From contig CAMTDV010000017.1 in the NCBI GenBank assembly GCA_947069175.1, positions 37,271,126 to 37,335,125 on the forward strand: a stretch of 64,000 nt of DNA, given 5' to 3'. Position numbers and translations under genes: made by a program. Positions 23,146-34,619 of this stretch are shown in pieces (position 1 is the first letter of the stretch; each line of letters begins with the position of its first letter). Source of the DNA: Scalesia atractyloides (taxonomy: Eukaryota; Streptophyta; Magnoliopsida; Asterales; Asteraceae). The notes below the pieces were generated by a model. The model did no database searches and was not told the DNA's origin. It was given only the letters and a program-made list of their open reading frames with translations.

Positions 23146-24400
23146 ATGTCGTCACTCGGATCCCATACTCGCCGTTCAGCTCAACGCCACAGCGACAACA
23201 AGCGCATCGCTTCACTAGTCGCCAAGGAAGTGGCAAAAGTCATCCCGCAAATCGTCTCAGAAATCCATGCTGTGAGCAGTCACGATTCAGCTTCAAAAGC
23301 TTCAAAGCTTGTGCACCTCTCGCCTTCACGGGCAACGATGGACCGACAGCTATGTTCCATTGGTTTGACGCCATCGAGGTCACCTTTAGGCAAAGTGGAT
23401 GCCCCGATGACCTCCGCACAGTGAACGCTACCGGATTCTTCCAGTCCCGTGCTCTTGAATGGTGGACCGCTGAAAGGAATAGGCGCGGTAATTATGAAGC
23501 CTACAGTCTATCTTGGGAGGAACTCAAGGAAGTGATGTTGAAGGAGTTTTGTCCTCCGCACGAACTGCAAAAGCTCGAGAATGAGTTTTGGGGAATCAAA
23601 CAGGATGGTCCCGACAATGCTGGATTCACTGCTCGGTTTAAGATTTTGAGCATCATCTGTCCCAGCCAGGTTGATACAACTGAGAAAGCTATCAACAAGT
23701 ACATATGTGGCATACCCGAGTGTGTCGCAAATTTTGTGAAAGTTGCTCGTACTACAACCATCGAGGAAACCTACATGCTCGCCGCTGAGATCAACGATCA
23801 ACGAGTTCAGGATGGTTATTTCAAGAACTCTGCTAAAGTCGCCAATCAAGCCGTCGTTGAACCAACCGTTGCTACTGAATCATCAAGTGAACCAAAGGGA
23901 AAGCGCCAGGGATGCAAAAGAGGAAACCCGAGTAAGAACTATGCTCTCGCCGCTCCAGCAAACCCTCAGCCGCTTTAGTCAGCCGCTCCGAACGCACCTC
24001 CAGCTAAGCGTGCGTATACCGGACCTCACCCTCTGTGCCCTAAGTGCACTTATCATCATGTCGTTGGTGGCAACTACCGTTTTTGCACGAACTGCAACAT
24101 CTACGACCACTTTACAGTTAGCGGTCGAAGTGGTACTCGTCAGCCAGCTCCTCAGGCTCCAGCAGCTCAAGCTTTACCCGCTCCTCCGCAAACCAATCAG
24201 CAGCAAGCTCCGAAAGCACGTGTGTGCTATGTTTGTGGTGATCCGAATCATTTCGCCAATGTCTGTACGAATCGTCCTGTCAAGCAAGAGCAGCCAGCAT
24301 CACAGCCTCAGCCATCGCAGCAGCAGCAGAAGCAACCACAAGATGCGTGTGGCAGAGCCTTCAATCTCAACCACCGCTAGGCTCAGAATGACAACAATGT
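23146..24400 (+). pseudogene. Element D gag
   Basis: Opens MSSLGSHTRRSAQ at the first ATG after the leader. The frame shifts near 23350 into the longer gag frame (MFHWFDAIEVTF, ALEWWTAERNRRGNYEAY, EFCPPHELQKLENEFW). It passes a TAG at 23976 and continues with a zinc knuckle CYVCGDPNHFANVC (C-x2-C-x4-H-x4-C) at about 24225. A second TAG lies at about 24380. The block order and length fit a Gypsy capsid-nucleocapsid protein. Confidence 0.88.
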
Positions 24401-24830
24401 TGTCAATGGTATGTTTCTTGTTAATGGTATTTATGCTTCATGTTTATTTGATACTGGTGCCGATAATTGTTTTGTATCGTTAGAATTCGAAAAGGTTTTA
24501 AATTGTAAGAGCACTAAACTCCCAAAGACTTTCGATGTGGAAGTCACCACCGGAAAATCTGTTACCGTTGATTCTGTCTTACGTGGTTGTAATCACGATC
24601 TCAACAACCATGTCTTCTCGTTCAATCTCATTCCTATGCAGTTAGGCAGCTTCGATATCATAGTAGGCATGGATTTTCTTCGTGAGAATCATGCTGAAGT
24701 TGTATGCTTCGATAAAATGATTTGTTTCCCTCTCTCTAACGGTGATCAACTGCATGTATACGGTGAAACTCCCTCAAAGAAGTTGTTGCTTTTGTCATGT
24801 ACTCGAGCATACAAATGCTTGCAAAAGTGA
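24401..24830 (+). pseudogene. Element D aspartic protease
   Basis: 139 codons from 24411 in the gag frame. The active-site motif LFDTGADNCFVS is intact near residue 13, and FDIIVGMDFL, the second conserved block, is present. A TGA at 24828 separates it from RT, which continues in the same frame. Confidence 0.9.
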
Positions 24831-25790
24831 TATGTTGCTTTCCTCGCTCATATCGTGAATCCGGAGAAAGAAAAGAAGACCTATAAAGATGTTCCCGTTG
24901 TTTGTGAATTTCCTAAAGTCTTTCCCGACGACTTACTCGGTTTACCTCCTACTCGAGATGTCGAATTCCGTATCGATTTAGTTCCCGGAGCTACTCCAAT
25001 TGCTAAAGCTCCTTATCGTCTCGCAGCCTCAGAAATGCGCGAGCTATCAAGCCAACTTCAAGAGCTTCTTGATAAAGGTTTCATACGCCCGAGCACTTCG
25101 CCATGGGGCGCACCCGTCCTTTTCGTGAAAAAGAAGGATGGATTGTTCCGAATGTGCATTGATTATCGAGAACTTAACAAACTCACGATAAAGAACCGCT
25201 ACCCTCTTCCTCGTATCGATGACTTATTTGATCAGCTTCAAGGTGCTACTTGCTTTTCTAAGATCGATCTTCGTTCCGGTTATCATCAGTTATGCGTGTT
25301 GGAAGAAGACATTCCTAAAACCGCCTTTCGTACTCGCTATGGCCATTTCGAATTCGTGGTCATGCCTTTCGGTCTTACTAATGCACCCGTGGTTTTCATG
25401 GATTTGATGAACCGTGTGTGTAAGGCTTTCTTAGATTGTTTCGTCATTGTTTTCATCGATGATATCCTTATCTATTCGAAGTCAAGAGACGAACACGCGC
25501 GTCATCTCCGTTTAGTCCTAGAACTTCTTCAAGGAAATCGCCTTTATGCTAAGTTCTCTAAATGTGAATTCTGGCTCGAAGAAGTCCAATTTCTCGGCCA
25601 CATCGTTAATAGTCAAGGAATTCACGTCGACCCTGCAAAGATTGAAGCCGTCAAGAGTTGGATTACAGCGAAGAATGCCTCCGAAATCCGTTCATTTCTT
25701 GGATTGGGGGTTATTACCGTCGATTCATCGCCGACTTTTCGAAAATCGCCGTTCTGCTCACTGCTTTAACTCATAAAGACAAACCTTTTG
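24831..25790 (+). pseudogene. Element D reverse transcriptase
   Basis: From 24855: FPDDLLGLPPTRDVEFRI, ELLDKGFIRPSTSPWGAPVL, MCIDYRELN, YPLPRIDDLFDQLQG, MPFGLTN, VIVFIDDILIYSKS (catalytic Asp pair kept) and GHIVNSQGIHVDPAKIEAV. The frame slips at about 25705 inside the block that should read FLGLAGYYR, then ends at 25767. RT function is lost mainly through the stop and the shift, not through active-site change. Confidence 0.92.
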
Positions 25791-26340
25791 TTTAGAATTC
25801 CAAGAAAGAGGAAGCTTTTCAAACTCTCAAGCGTATGCTTTGCAACGCTCCTGTCCTCGCCTTACCCGACGGAAACGACGATTTCATTGTTTACTGCGAT
25901 GCCTCGAACCTTTGTCTTGGTTGTGTTCTCATGCAACGAGACAAGGTTATCGCGTATGCGTCTCGCCAACTCAAAATCCACAAGAAGAATTACATTACCC
26001 ACAATCTCGAACTCGGTGCAGTTGTTTTTGCATTAAAGATATGGCGACACTACCTTTACGGTACTAAGTGTACGGTCTTCACCAACCATAAGAGCTTACA
26101 ACATATCTTTAATCAAAAAGAACTAAACATGCGACAACGTCGATGGGTTGACTTCTCAACGATTATGATTGCGAGATACGCTACCATCCCGGCAAAGCAA
26201 ACATCATCGCCGATGCTCTAAGTCGACGAAGCTATGTGTATAGTGTTCGTGACTCTCAAGCTTTGAATGATCTCGAAATCAAGATTCGCTCCGCTCAATT
26301 TGCTTGTTTTAATGAGAATACTTTGAAGAAGAAATGAAAT
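25791..26340 (+). pseudogene. Element D RNase H
   Basis: In a new frame: NAPVLALPDGNDDFIVYCDAS, VIAYASRQLKIHKKNY, LELGAVVFALKIWRHYLYG and FTNHKSLQHIFNQKELN. Asn in FTNHKS replaces the usual catalytic Asp (FTDHKS). A frameshift at about 26155 precedes the last block (YHPGKANIIADALS). Confidence 0.9.
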
Positions 26341-26399
26341 GTGGTGCCGAAACTCAGCTCGTATCTAAGCCTAATGGTATTTATTACTATCTCGATCGT

Positions 26400-27315
26400 A
26401 TTTGGATTCCTACTCGTGATAATCTTCGTGCATTGCTAATGACCCGAAGCTCATAAATCTCGATATTCCATTCACCCCGGTGCCGACAAGATGTACCAGG
26501 ACCTTCGTCCTAGGTATTGGTGGCCGGGCATGAAAAAGGATCGCCTTGTATGTCTCAAAGTGCTTAACTTGTTCGAAAGTTAAAGCCGAACATCAAAGGC
26601 CCTCTGGTTTACTTGAACAACCCGAAATCCCGATGTGGAAGTGGGAGAGTATAGCTATGGACTTTATTACGAAACTTCCCCGCACTTCATCTGGTTGCGA
26701 TAGCATTTGGGTTATCGTTGATCGTCTTACTAAATCTGCGCACTTTATTGCTATACGAGAAGACTTTAAGGTCGAACGGTTCGCCCGAATCTATATCGAT
26801 GAAGTTATATGTCGACACGGGACGCCTCGTGGCATCATCTCTGACTGAGACGGTATCTTTACCTCGTGTCTCTAGGAGACTTTTCAATCCGCTCTCGGTA
26901 CTACTCTCAATCTCAGTACCGTTTTTCACCCTCAAACCGACGGTCAGACTGAACAAACGATCCGCACCCTCGAAGACATGCTTCGTACGTGCATCATAGA
27001 TTTCAGTGGTAACTGGGATATGCATTTACCTTTAATTGAATTCTTGTACAATAATAGTTATCATACCAGCATTCAGATGGCTCCTTTTGAGGCACTGTAT
27101 GGAAGAAAATGCCGATCGCCTATTGCATGGCACGAGATCGGAGAAGCACAAATCACCGGTCCCGAGCTAATTCAAGAAACAATGGACAAGATCCTCCAAA
27201 TCAGAGACAATCTCTTGAAACCTCGGAGTCGTCAAAAGAGTTACGCCAATAAACGCCGCAAGCCCCTACAGTTCGAAGTGGGAGATCACGTCCTCCTACT
27301 GCACCTTGGAAGGGA
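26400..27315 (+). pseudogene. Element D integrase
   Basis: Zinc-binding part: EAHKSRYSIHPGADKMY and, after a shift at about 26535, VSKCLTCSKVKAEHQ. Core: MDFITKLPRT (Asp), VIVDRLTKSAHFIAI, then a TGA at 26846 where the second Asp block has SD-stop-DGIF. The third block is APFEALYGRKCRSP at about 27080 with its Glu. A frameshift at about 27295 leads into the C-terminal region. Confidence 0.9.
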
Positions 27316-27705
27316 GTGGTCTGCTTCGGCAAGAAAGGAAAGCTAGTGCCTCGATATGTTGGTCCCTTTAAGATTCTGGAAAGGATCGGTAAAGTAGCCT
27401 ATCGTCTTGAATTACCGGAGGAACTCAACAACGTACATCCGACTTTCCACATGTCTAACCTCAAGAAATGCCTAGCCGAAGAGAACCTCCATGTACCTCT
27501 CGAAGATCTGCAAATCAACGAGTCTCTCCATTTCGTGGAAAAGCCTGTGGAAATCATGGACCGAGAGACCAAGAAACTCCGACGCTCTCGCATCCCTATC
27601 GTGAAAGTCCGATGGGAGGGTAAATGCGGTGACGAGTTTACTTGGGAATTGGAAAGTGATATGAAGGCCAAGTACCCGCATCTATTTGTTACAGCTACTA
27701 CTTAA
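27316..27705 (+). pseudogene. Element D integrase C-terminus and chromodomain-like end
   Basis: KLVPRYVGPFKILERIGKVA begins the C-terminal domain. IMDRETKKLRRSRIPIVKVRW and EFTWELESDMKAKYPHLF form the short chromodomain typical of Tekay-type elements. Stop at 27703-27705, 33 bases before the 3' LTR. Confidence 0.9.
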
Positions 27706-27727
27706 TTTCGGGATGAAATTCCCTAAA

Positions 27728-27738
27728 GTAGGGGAGAC
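27728..27738 (+). other. Element D polypurine tract
   Basis: GTAGGGGAGAC lies directly before the TG of the 3' LTR. Confidence 0.85.
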
Positions 27739-30160
27739 TGTAACAACTCGAAAATTTGTTGTTATCTTTTTCCTTGTTTTTATCGTTGTACTTCTTTTGT
27801 AATCCCGAGATTCGGTTTATAATAAAGTTTATGTTGATTACTTATGGTGTTGCACATTATTATCGCATCTAATCGCTTATTAAATCGCATCGCTAATCTC
27901 ATCACATTGAAAATCACAGTAATTATATGGTTTTATGTTATTTATGTGTTATGTGTGTTTGTGGTTATGATTACGCTCGCTATCGCATCGCTCTCGCACT
28001 CTCGAATCGCTAAATCGCACTATTATACCAATTATAACGCTTAATATAACTAACTAATACGAACCGAATAACCAAACGAACTCTTAACACGAAACAAACG
28101 AAGAAAACCCAAGATTGGGTCAAGTTCGCTCGAACTTGGGTGACCCCAAGTTCGGCCGAACTTGGCTGACCAAACTATATTTCTTCATTAAACCTCAAGT
28201 TCGCTCGAAGTCGCATATACATATGCAAGTTCGGCCGAACTTAGCCATCCACACTTGAAAACCTAGCAAGTTCGCCCGAACTTGCATGGAAACATGCAAG
28301 TTCGACCGAACTTGGCTACCACCAGCTCTCTTTTTGCCTTCTCCTATAAATACCAAGCTCTTTTCTCTCATTTGAACTTGCTGCAAGTTCGCCCAGAGCT
28401 CTCAAAACCCGAAACCTTCGTGTTCTAAGTAAGAATCAACCCGATTTCACTGCAACAACGTTTATAAACGATCTACAAAGGTTTACAACGATTTTGGCAC
28501 AAGGCATAGCCTTCGTTTTCATCAAAACTCATTCTTTACGAAAACCTTCGTCTTTTTCTTCAAAAAGTTCTGTTATAAGCTTAGATCTACACAATACGAG
28601 TTCGTTTGGCGATAGTAGAGACTTCCCAAACATGAGATCTGCAAGATCTCGGCTTGTAAGTGATAGATCTGAGAGAAACCTTTGAAAACCATTGATTTCT
28701 ACACAAGATACGGACTTTTGATGATGTCTTGTTCATTTTCTGGTATGAAACGAAGCATCTATCATTCAAGATCCCAGATCTGGAAGCACAAGGATGTTTA
28801 TGTTGGTTTACACAAGCCAGACTAATCCGAACGAACCCCGAGTTCGCCTGGATTAGCCCACGCTTTTGTAAAACGGCTAAAACAGCTCTAAAAGACCTCT
28901 CCGACCTAAGTTTGCTTAGTAGCACAGGGTTGGAGGGATGAACACTTGATTTTCCTCAGCAAACGACGCGAAAATGCAAGATTTTGGACCCGAAAACATC
29001 AAGTTCGCCCGAGAATCACCAGCTCCACAGGTCAAGTTCGACCGAACTTGCACCCAAATGGGTCAAGTTCGACCGAACTTGGGCACTTTTTCACCAAATA
29101 TCTCACAAGTTCGCTCGAACTTGTCTAGTTTCCTAAGACACTATGCAAGTTCGCCCGAACTTGTCATCCCAGTAAGGTTTCTTACAAGTTCGCTGAACTT
29201 GACAAGTTTCCTAAGGAAACTCCTCAAGTTCGACCGAACTTGGCTATAAACTCACCAAATTCATACAAGTTCGCTCGAACTCGTGTGTTTACACACAAGT
29301 TCTCCCGAACTTGGCTACTGCCCAACCAAGACTTAATCGTTTCAGCTTTCGGAGACTGATGCACTTCTGTTCGCGTATGCAGGCTAATCCGGCGCTCTTC
29401 TCAACTCTCCTCAGATCCCGAACTCTTATCTAAACGCGCCCACAGTGAGTATACTTGACCCATTTTCGCTTTAACACACTTCTTGGGTGTTACATACGTT
29501 CCTATATTATAAATCACATCACAAATCAAACTGTTTATCAGACGCGAATAATCTAATTGTGTATGCTCAATACATGATACTAGAAACATGTGACTAGGAC
29601 TTATTTTCGTTGACTTGCCTCCTTAGCAAGTATGGTACTATAGTGTGGCTTACACCCGACGGGGTCTAGTTAGGATGGATGCGCAAACCTTCTCACAGTA
29701 GTTAGCATGAGAAATGAGCATATGTTATGTTAAGTGTTTGGTGTATCATGATATGTAATTAGATTGTTTTGCAAACGCTTTCTCGACTATGGTAGTATTA
29801 TTCAAACTCGTATGCTCACCTTTACTTAATTGTATTGACATGTATTTTAACGTATGTAACAGGTTGAGGATTTTAGCTATGGATGCTTGGATGTTGCATG
29901 CTTAGCATAGTTTGTTTAATTAGTTTGTTGATGTATTTCAGATTTGGAACTTATATATGAAATCTAGGGGAAATCGAACCCGGTTGAATTTTATGAGAAA
30001 TCTCCGTTTTGGAATAATTGTTTAAAGGTTGTGTTTAATAGTATGGGATGTTAAGCAGGTTGTGATATGTTAAATGATTGTTATGGAACATCTCGTGAAA
30101 TCAATCTGGTCGCCTAGTGCCACTAACCCTGATGTTTCCGCCATCGGTTGGGGTGTGACA
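27739..30160 (+). repeat. Element D 3' LTR
   Basis: 2,422 bp, TGTAACAACTCG to GGGGTGTGACA. It is longer than the 5' LTR mainly because it has extra palindrome units (for example 28301-28318, 29032 and 29294). Confidence 0.95.
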
Positions 30161-30776
30161 CTCGGCTCATTTAAGTTACTAATGGCCACGACCTTAAGCA
30201 CAGGATGTAGGCATACACATGTTATATGCAAATGCTAAATATTTTTAAATCCCATTGGTGGATTATAAGTGGTGTGTCGGTTATTCGGTTTCTGCATCGG
30301 ACCCCATATGTATTGACAAACATGTAAAACTGTAAACAATGTCATTTTGAACTATCCCAAGTTATTTATAAAAATGTGCCACGTGCATTTAAAACAATTT
30401 TTGAAAGATTTTCAAAATGTGTCGGTTATTAATATTTACCAGTTTAACTAACGTATTTTTAAAAGATTAAGTTACAGGTTGCGACACGTAATAGGCCGGG
30501 AGCTGCTTGGTAGTGACATAGATGATTTTGCAAGTCCTTAGTTGCCCGAAGTCTGTTGAACAATATTTTGTATATTTACTTCGATCCGCCTGTGGATTTT
30601 TTATTACAAGCCATGTATTATTATTTATTTCGAACTTTGAACATTTAGGTTTGTAATAATATTTTAAATCCAAGACTTCCGTTGTGCTGTGTTTGTTTGA
30701 CTATGACGATATCAATCTTACGTCACAATATTCCCACCCGGGCCCACCGGAATACACGTGGAAATCAGGTGTGACA
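30161..30776 (+). repeat. Element C 5' LTR, second part
   Basis: Resumes with the second CTCGG copy and ends GGTGTGACA. It joins 17081-19683. Confidence 0.85.
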
Positions 30777-30779
30777 GGT

Positions 30780-30792
30780 TGGTATCAGAGCC
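30780..30792 (+). other. Element C primer binding site
   Basis: TGGTATCAGAGCC, three bases after the LTR end; initiator tRNA-Met type. Confidence 0.9.
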
Positions 30793-30947
30793 AACGTTCG
30801 AGTGAATTAAACACTAGCATTTTGTGTTTAATCTCGAAAATACACAATAGCACCTTCCTTAGACTTTCGAGTCTAGGCTTGACCTAGGAATAATCATTTC
30901 TTTTTATTATTCTTGCTTTGTTTTAACTTGTTTTTGAAGCAGGAAAT

Positions 30948-32118
30948 ATGCCACTAACATTCAGAGGACGTGGAGGTAAAGGCAAAGGTCCTATGAGGGG
31001 AGGACCATCGATGCAGGGGCCGTCACATATTCCTAGCCCAAACCCTTACGAAGGATCAGGGGATTCTTCGTTGCCATAGATACCTTTTCGCCATTCAATA
31101 TCCCATGAATACTCACCACCCCATCCCCATTCCCAACATTCTCATCATTCACATCACTCCCATTCACACCACTCACCTTCCCATTCGCACCATGAATTTT
31201 TAAACTTCAACCTAATTGACCATGTGCAATCGCCACCAATAACACCTCCTGTCGATTCACCTACACACATGGAGGAAGACTCAGATCCTGAGATGCCTCC
31301 AACAGGATCATATGGACATCCGATCGAGCTGTCTAGTGGGTTCAATTTTTAGCGGGATCGCCTTATCGAGGTCCCGATGAATTCCAGTAGCGGTGGGAAC
31401 AATACAATTTTTACAACACCCCTTCCTACCATAACACCCCACCCTACCATGCTCCTTCACCACATCCTCACATAGAGGATGACCATATGCAACAGGTAGA
31501 CCAACCTCAACCACCACCTGAACCATCATAACCATAATGAAGATGTGGTGCACGCATGTCGATGTGTGCTGGAAAAAGGTCGAGATCGCTACCACCTTTG
31601 CCACCTTCTTACCCCATCATCCCTGAGGATCCACAAATGGGTGGACCCTCAAACACATCATCTGTGGTGGATCCAACCCCACAACCTGCTGCTGATTTGA
31701 TGCCCCAACCGGCAGTTCAGCCATCACCGTCGGGTTTAGGTAACCCGATTCCCACCTATCCAGGAATACCTGGATATGACCCTGTTGATTTTGCTGCTCC
31801 AGTATATGAGCCGGGTATCTTGAAGCAGCTATGTACAATGCACTTTATCCACCTCCCTTCCCAAATTATCCACCTCCTTACTCTTCATATGCATCTGTTC
31901 GATATCCACCTTATGGATACCCATATCCGGTTGTACCTCAACCACAACCACCACCTCAACCACAACTGCAACCTTAACCTTAGGCACCACTCGAGGCCAT
32001 GCAAGAGGCCTTAGAAAGAATGAAGGAAATTCAGCAAAAAGCTGAAAAATCTGAGAAGCAAACAAGCAAGTTCTTCAAGAGGCTAACGAAGATGGTTAAA
32101 GGGAAGAAGGGCGAATAA
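30948..32118 (+). pseudogene. Element C additional ORF upstream of gag (Pro/His-rich, coiled-coil end)
   Basis: Starts MPLTFRGRGGKGKGPMRG and meets a stop at 31077. It then continues with a strongly His/Ser/Pro-rich stretch (31090-31200), a region of Pro/Tyr repeats (PNYPPPYSSYASVRYPPYGY in shifted frames) and a Lys/Glu-rich end (MQEALERMKEIQQKAEKSEK, then GKKGE) with a stop at 32116. The last 40 residues could form a coiled coil. Several stops and frameshifts are present. I know no enzymatic domain here; proteins like this occur as extra ORFs of plant Gypsy elements, but this family identity is not proven. Confidence 0.55.
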
Positions 32119-33126
32119 AGTTGTATTTATTTATTTCATGTGTTTAATTTCCAAAAGTCCCTTCGTGGACATGTTTATTTCCTTTTAGTCCCTGTGTGGA
32201 CAAATTTTTTGTATTAAAAGTCTTGTTTAAGGCAAAATATGTAATATTTATCTTTTAAATGGAATTTTGGAATTTTACTTCAAAAGTACTCGTTACTTCC
32301 TTTGTTCAAGCGATCATCTCGATATTAACTCGATCTTATCGCTCCGCTATGAAATTCCAAAAGATCTTCTTAATGGTTTACACCCGCCAATTGACAAGAT
32401 CACATTAATTGCCAAATATAAATGGTGGTTAAGATGAAATAACCTTCTACCATGATAGTTAAGGAAGATCATCCCTTCTATCTAGAGGTGGTGAACTATG
32501 TTCAAGCCTCCAAGCCTCTATGGTCAAAGCGACCATGGCTAATCTGTCAAACCATTTTAACATTTTTCTATGTTAATATTCAAGTAATATTAACACTCCT
32601 GGAAGTGTGACATGAGGAACCACACTAGCCATCAAGGTATTCGAACTACGTCCGAACATGATAAGTCTATATGATCAATGTGATCATGACTAATATCATC
32701 AGAGTGATGATTATCATTAAACACCCATTAGTGGTGTAATACCTACGGGTATTTAAATAACATCCATTAGTGATGCAGTGCCTGCGGGCCATATATTATG
32801 TCCATTAGCGACAGTGACAGTTGTGGTCTATGACTCCCTGTCCAACTTTCAAAAGCCTTTTGATCAATTGATCCCGTCTTATATACTTTATATGTCCATT
32901 TGTGACAAGGCCTTTTGTTCCACACTTATAAGTCATTAGTGACAAAGGCCTTTTGTGCTGCATCTTATGTCCTTGTGACAGGCTTACGAGCTATCTTAAA
33001 TTGTCAATGCGACGATGACAAATGTGATATTAAGATCCACTGTCTAAAATTCTGGACTATGTCTGATCTTTGATTACCTATGATGGTCCTTTTGAGACCT
33101 AGGTTTTATATATATATATATATATA
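32119..33126 (+). other. Element C gene-free stretch
   Basis: No gene. The phrase TCCATTAGTGACAGTG and relatives (CATTAGTGGTG, CATTAGTGATG, CATTAGCGACAG, CATTAGTGACAAAGG) recurs five or six times at 32725-32960. A (TA)n run ends the stretch. Confidence 0.5.
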
Positions 33127-34096
33127 GGATTAGGTTCATGAGTGAACAACATTCTTGTTTGTGAACAAAGTGAACTAATCATGACCTTTGATTTTGTAGA
33201 TCTAGAATTTGGCTTTAATGGCAAGATTGTAATTATATTTTGTAACTTCCATGTATTTAATTGTAACTCTTCATTTAATTAATTGATTTTTTTCTCTCTC
33301 TTGATTTCTCTTTCTAATTAAAAGAATAATTAATTATATTCTCTATACTTTTTTTTTCACTAATTACCTAACTTGATATTTGATAATTAAAAAAATACGA
33401 ACATTATCAAATATTGTTTCATCTTATGTTTTTTTTTAAATATATTAAACCTAATTAAATTATGTTTTTTAACATATGTGTATACAGGTCGGTATATACA
33501 AGACTAGTACACCTGTGTATTATTACATCTTGTTTCCACAGGTTGGTATTATTGGACTATATTATGTGAGCCCACGAGCTTACTTTAGGTATCTAGGGTT
33601 TCATACAATCTCTATATATTGTAATATAGTCCAATAGGTATAAACCTGACTTATACACCTGTGTATTAATCAAGTATATATGTGTATACAAGACTTATAC
33701 ACATGTGTAATATTACAACTTGTTTCAACAGGTCGGTATAAATCTGACTTATACACCTGTGTATAATTCAAGTACATATGTGTATATCAGACATATACAC
33801 ATGTGTATTAGTACATAGAGAATGTAATTAAATATTTTTAATTATGTTTTATATGAAACAATATTTGATAATGTTTGTATTTTTTTTAAAAAAATATTCA
33901 GATATTAAGTTAGGTAATGGTGAAAGAAAAAAGTATAGAGAATAAAATTAAATATTCTTTTAATTGAAAAGAAAAATCAAGAGAGAGAAAAAATTAATTA
34001 ACTAAATGGAAGTTACAAAAGATAATGACAATCTTGCCACTAAAGAAGAAATCTAGATCTACAAAATCAATGGTTATGATTAGTTCATTTTGTTCA

Positions 34097-34099
<3 letters not shown>
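33127..34099. mobile_element. Foldback element (MITE-like) with long inverted arms, in (TA)n
   Basis: The arm from 33161 (GTGAACAAAGTGAACTAATC onward) is complementary to the arm ending at 34097 (ATGATTAGTTCATTTTGTTC). Similarity persists about 270 bases in from each side (to about 33430 and from about 33840). The loop carries repeated TATACACCTGTGTAT-like palindromes. It is flanked by TA repeats on both sides and encodes nothing. Confidence 0.8.

Positions 34100-34136
<37 letters not shown>
34100..34136. repeat. (TA)n microsatellite between two MITEs
   Basis: About 37 bases of alternating TA, shared border of the two foldback elements. Confidence 0.95.
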
Positions 34137-34139
<3 letters not shown>

Positions 34140-34492
34140 GATGGATCATGAGAAAACCAAAAAACTAACTAAAAAAGCCAAAAAACATATCAATTTTTTT
34201 TGATTTTTTAATTAAAATTCGCTATATATATTATATAAAAAAAATTAAAATAAAAAAGCATATAATGCACATGTGCAACATAAACATATAATGCACATGT
34301 GTAGTACACATATAGTGCACATGTGCAGTACAAGTTTGTTTGTTTTTTTTTTGAAAAAAAAGTTTTTTATAAATAAAATCCAGCAATTTTTTATAAAAAA
34401 AATTGTAAAAAAAATTGTATGTTTTTATGCTTTTTTTATGCTTTTTGAGTTAGTTTTCTCATTTATATCTAGTTTTCTCATGATCCTCTCCC
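34137..34492. mobile_element. Second foldback MITE in (TA)n
   Basis: Left end GGGGATGGATCATGAGAAAA and right end, reverse complemented, GGGAGAGGATCATGAGAAAA. Flanked by TATATA on both sides. The loop has ATAATGCACATGTGCA repeats at 34260-34330. Confidence 0.82.
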
Positions 34493-34619
34493 TATATATA
34501 TATTAAAAACATTCATTTTTAATGTTAAAACCAAATGGTTTAATTATATCATGACATATAAGTTGTCTACTACAACAACTAATAATCATAAAACTGGTGT
34601 TTAGTACCAAACAGCTGGA

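Larger units (their letters stand above)
19684..30160 (+). mobile_element. Element D: complete Ty3-gypsy (Tekay-like) retrotransposon
   Basis: Two LTRs (19684-22037 and 27739-30160), PBS, gag, protease, RT, RNase H, integrase with chromodomain-like end, and a polypurine tract. An exact 5-bp target duplication CTCGG lies at 19679-19683 and 30161-30165, so the element is structurally whole and sits in LTR C. The coding part has several stops and frameshifts. In the first roughly 370 aligned bases of the two LTRs I count seven substitutions. Confidence 0.95.

Noticed and set aside
30780..30792. tRNA-like sequences at 14716, 22041 and 30780
   Set aside because: They are primer binding sites of 12-14 bases next to LTR ends, not tRNA genes.
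31556..32014. 152-codon ORF as a host gene
   Set aside because: It is one frame of the broken extra ORF of element C, in line with PBS and gag.
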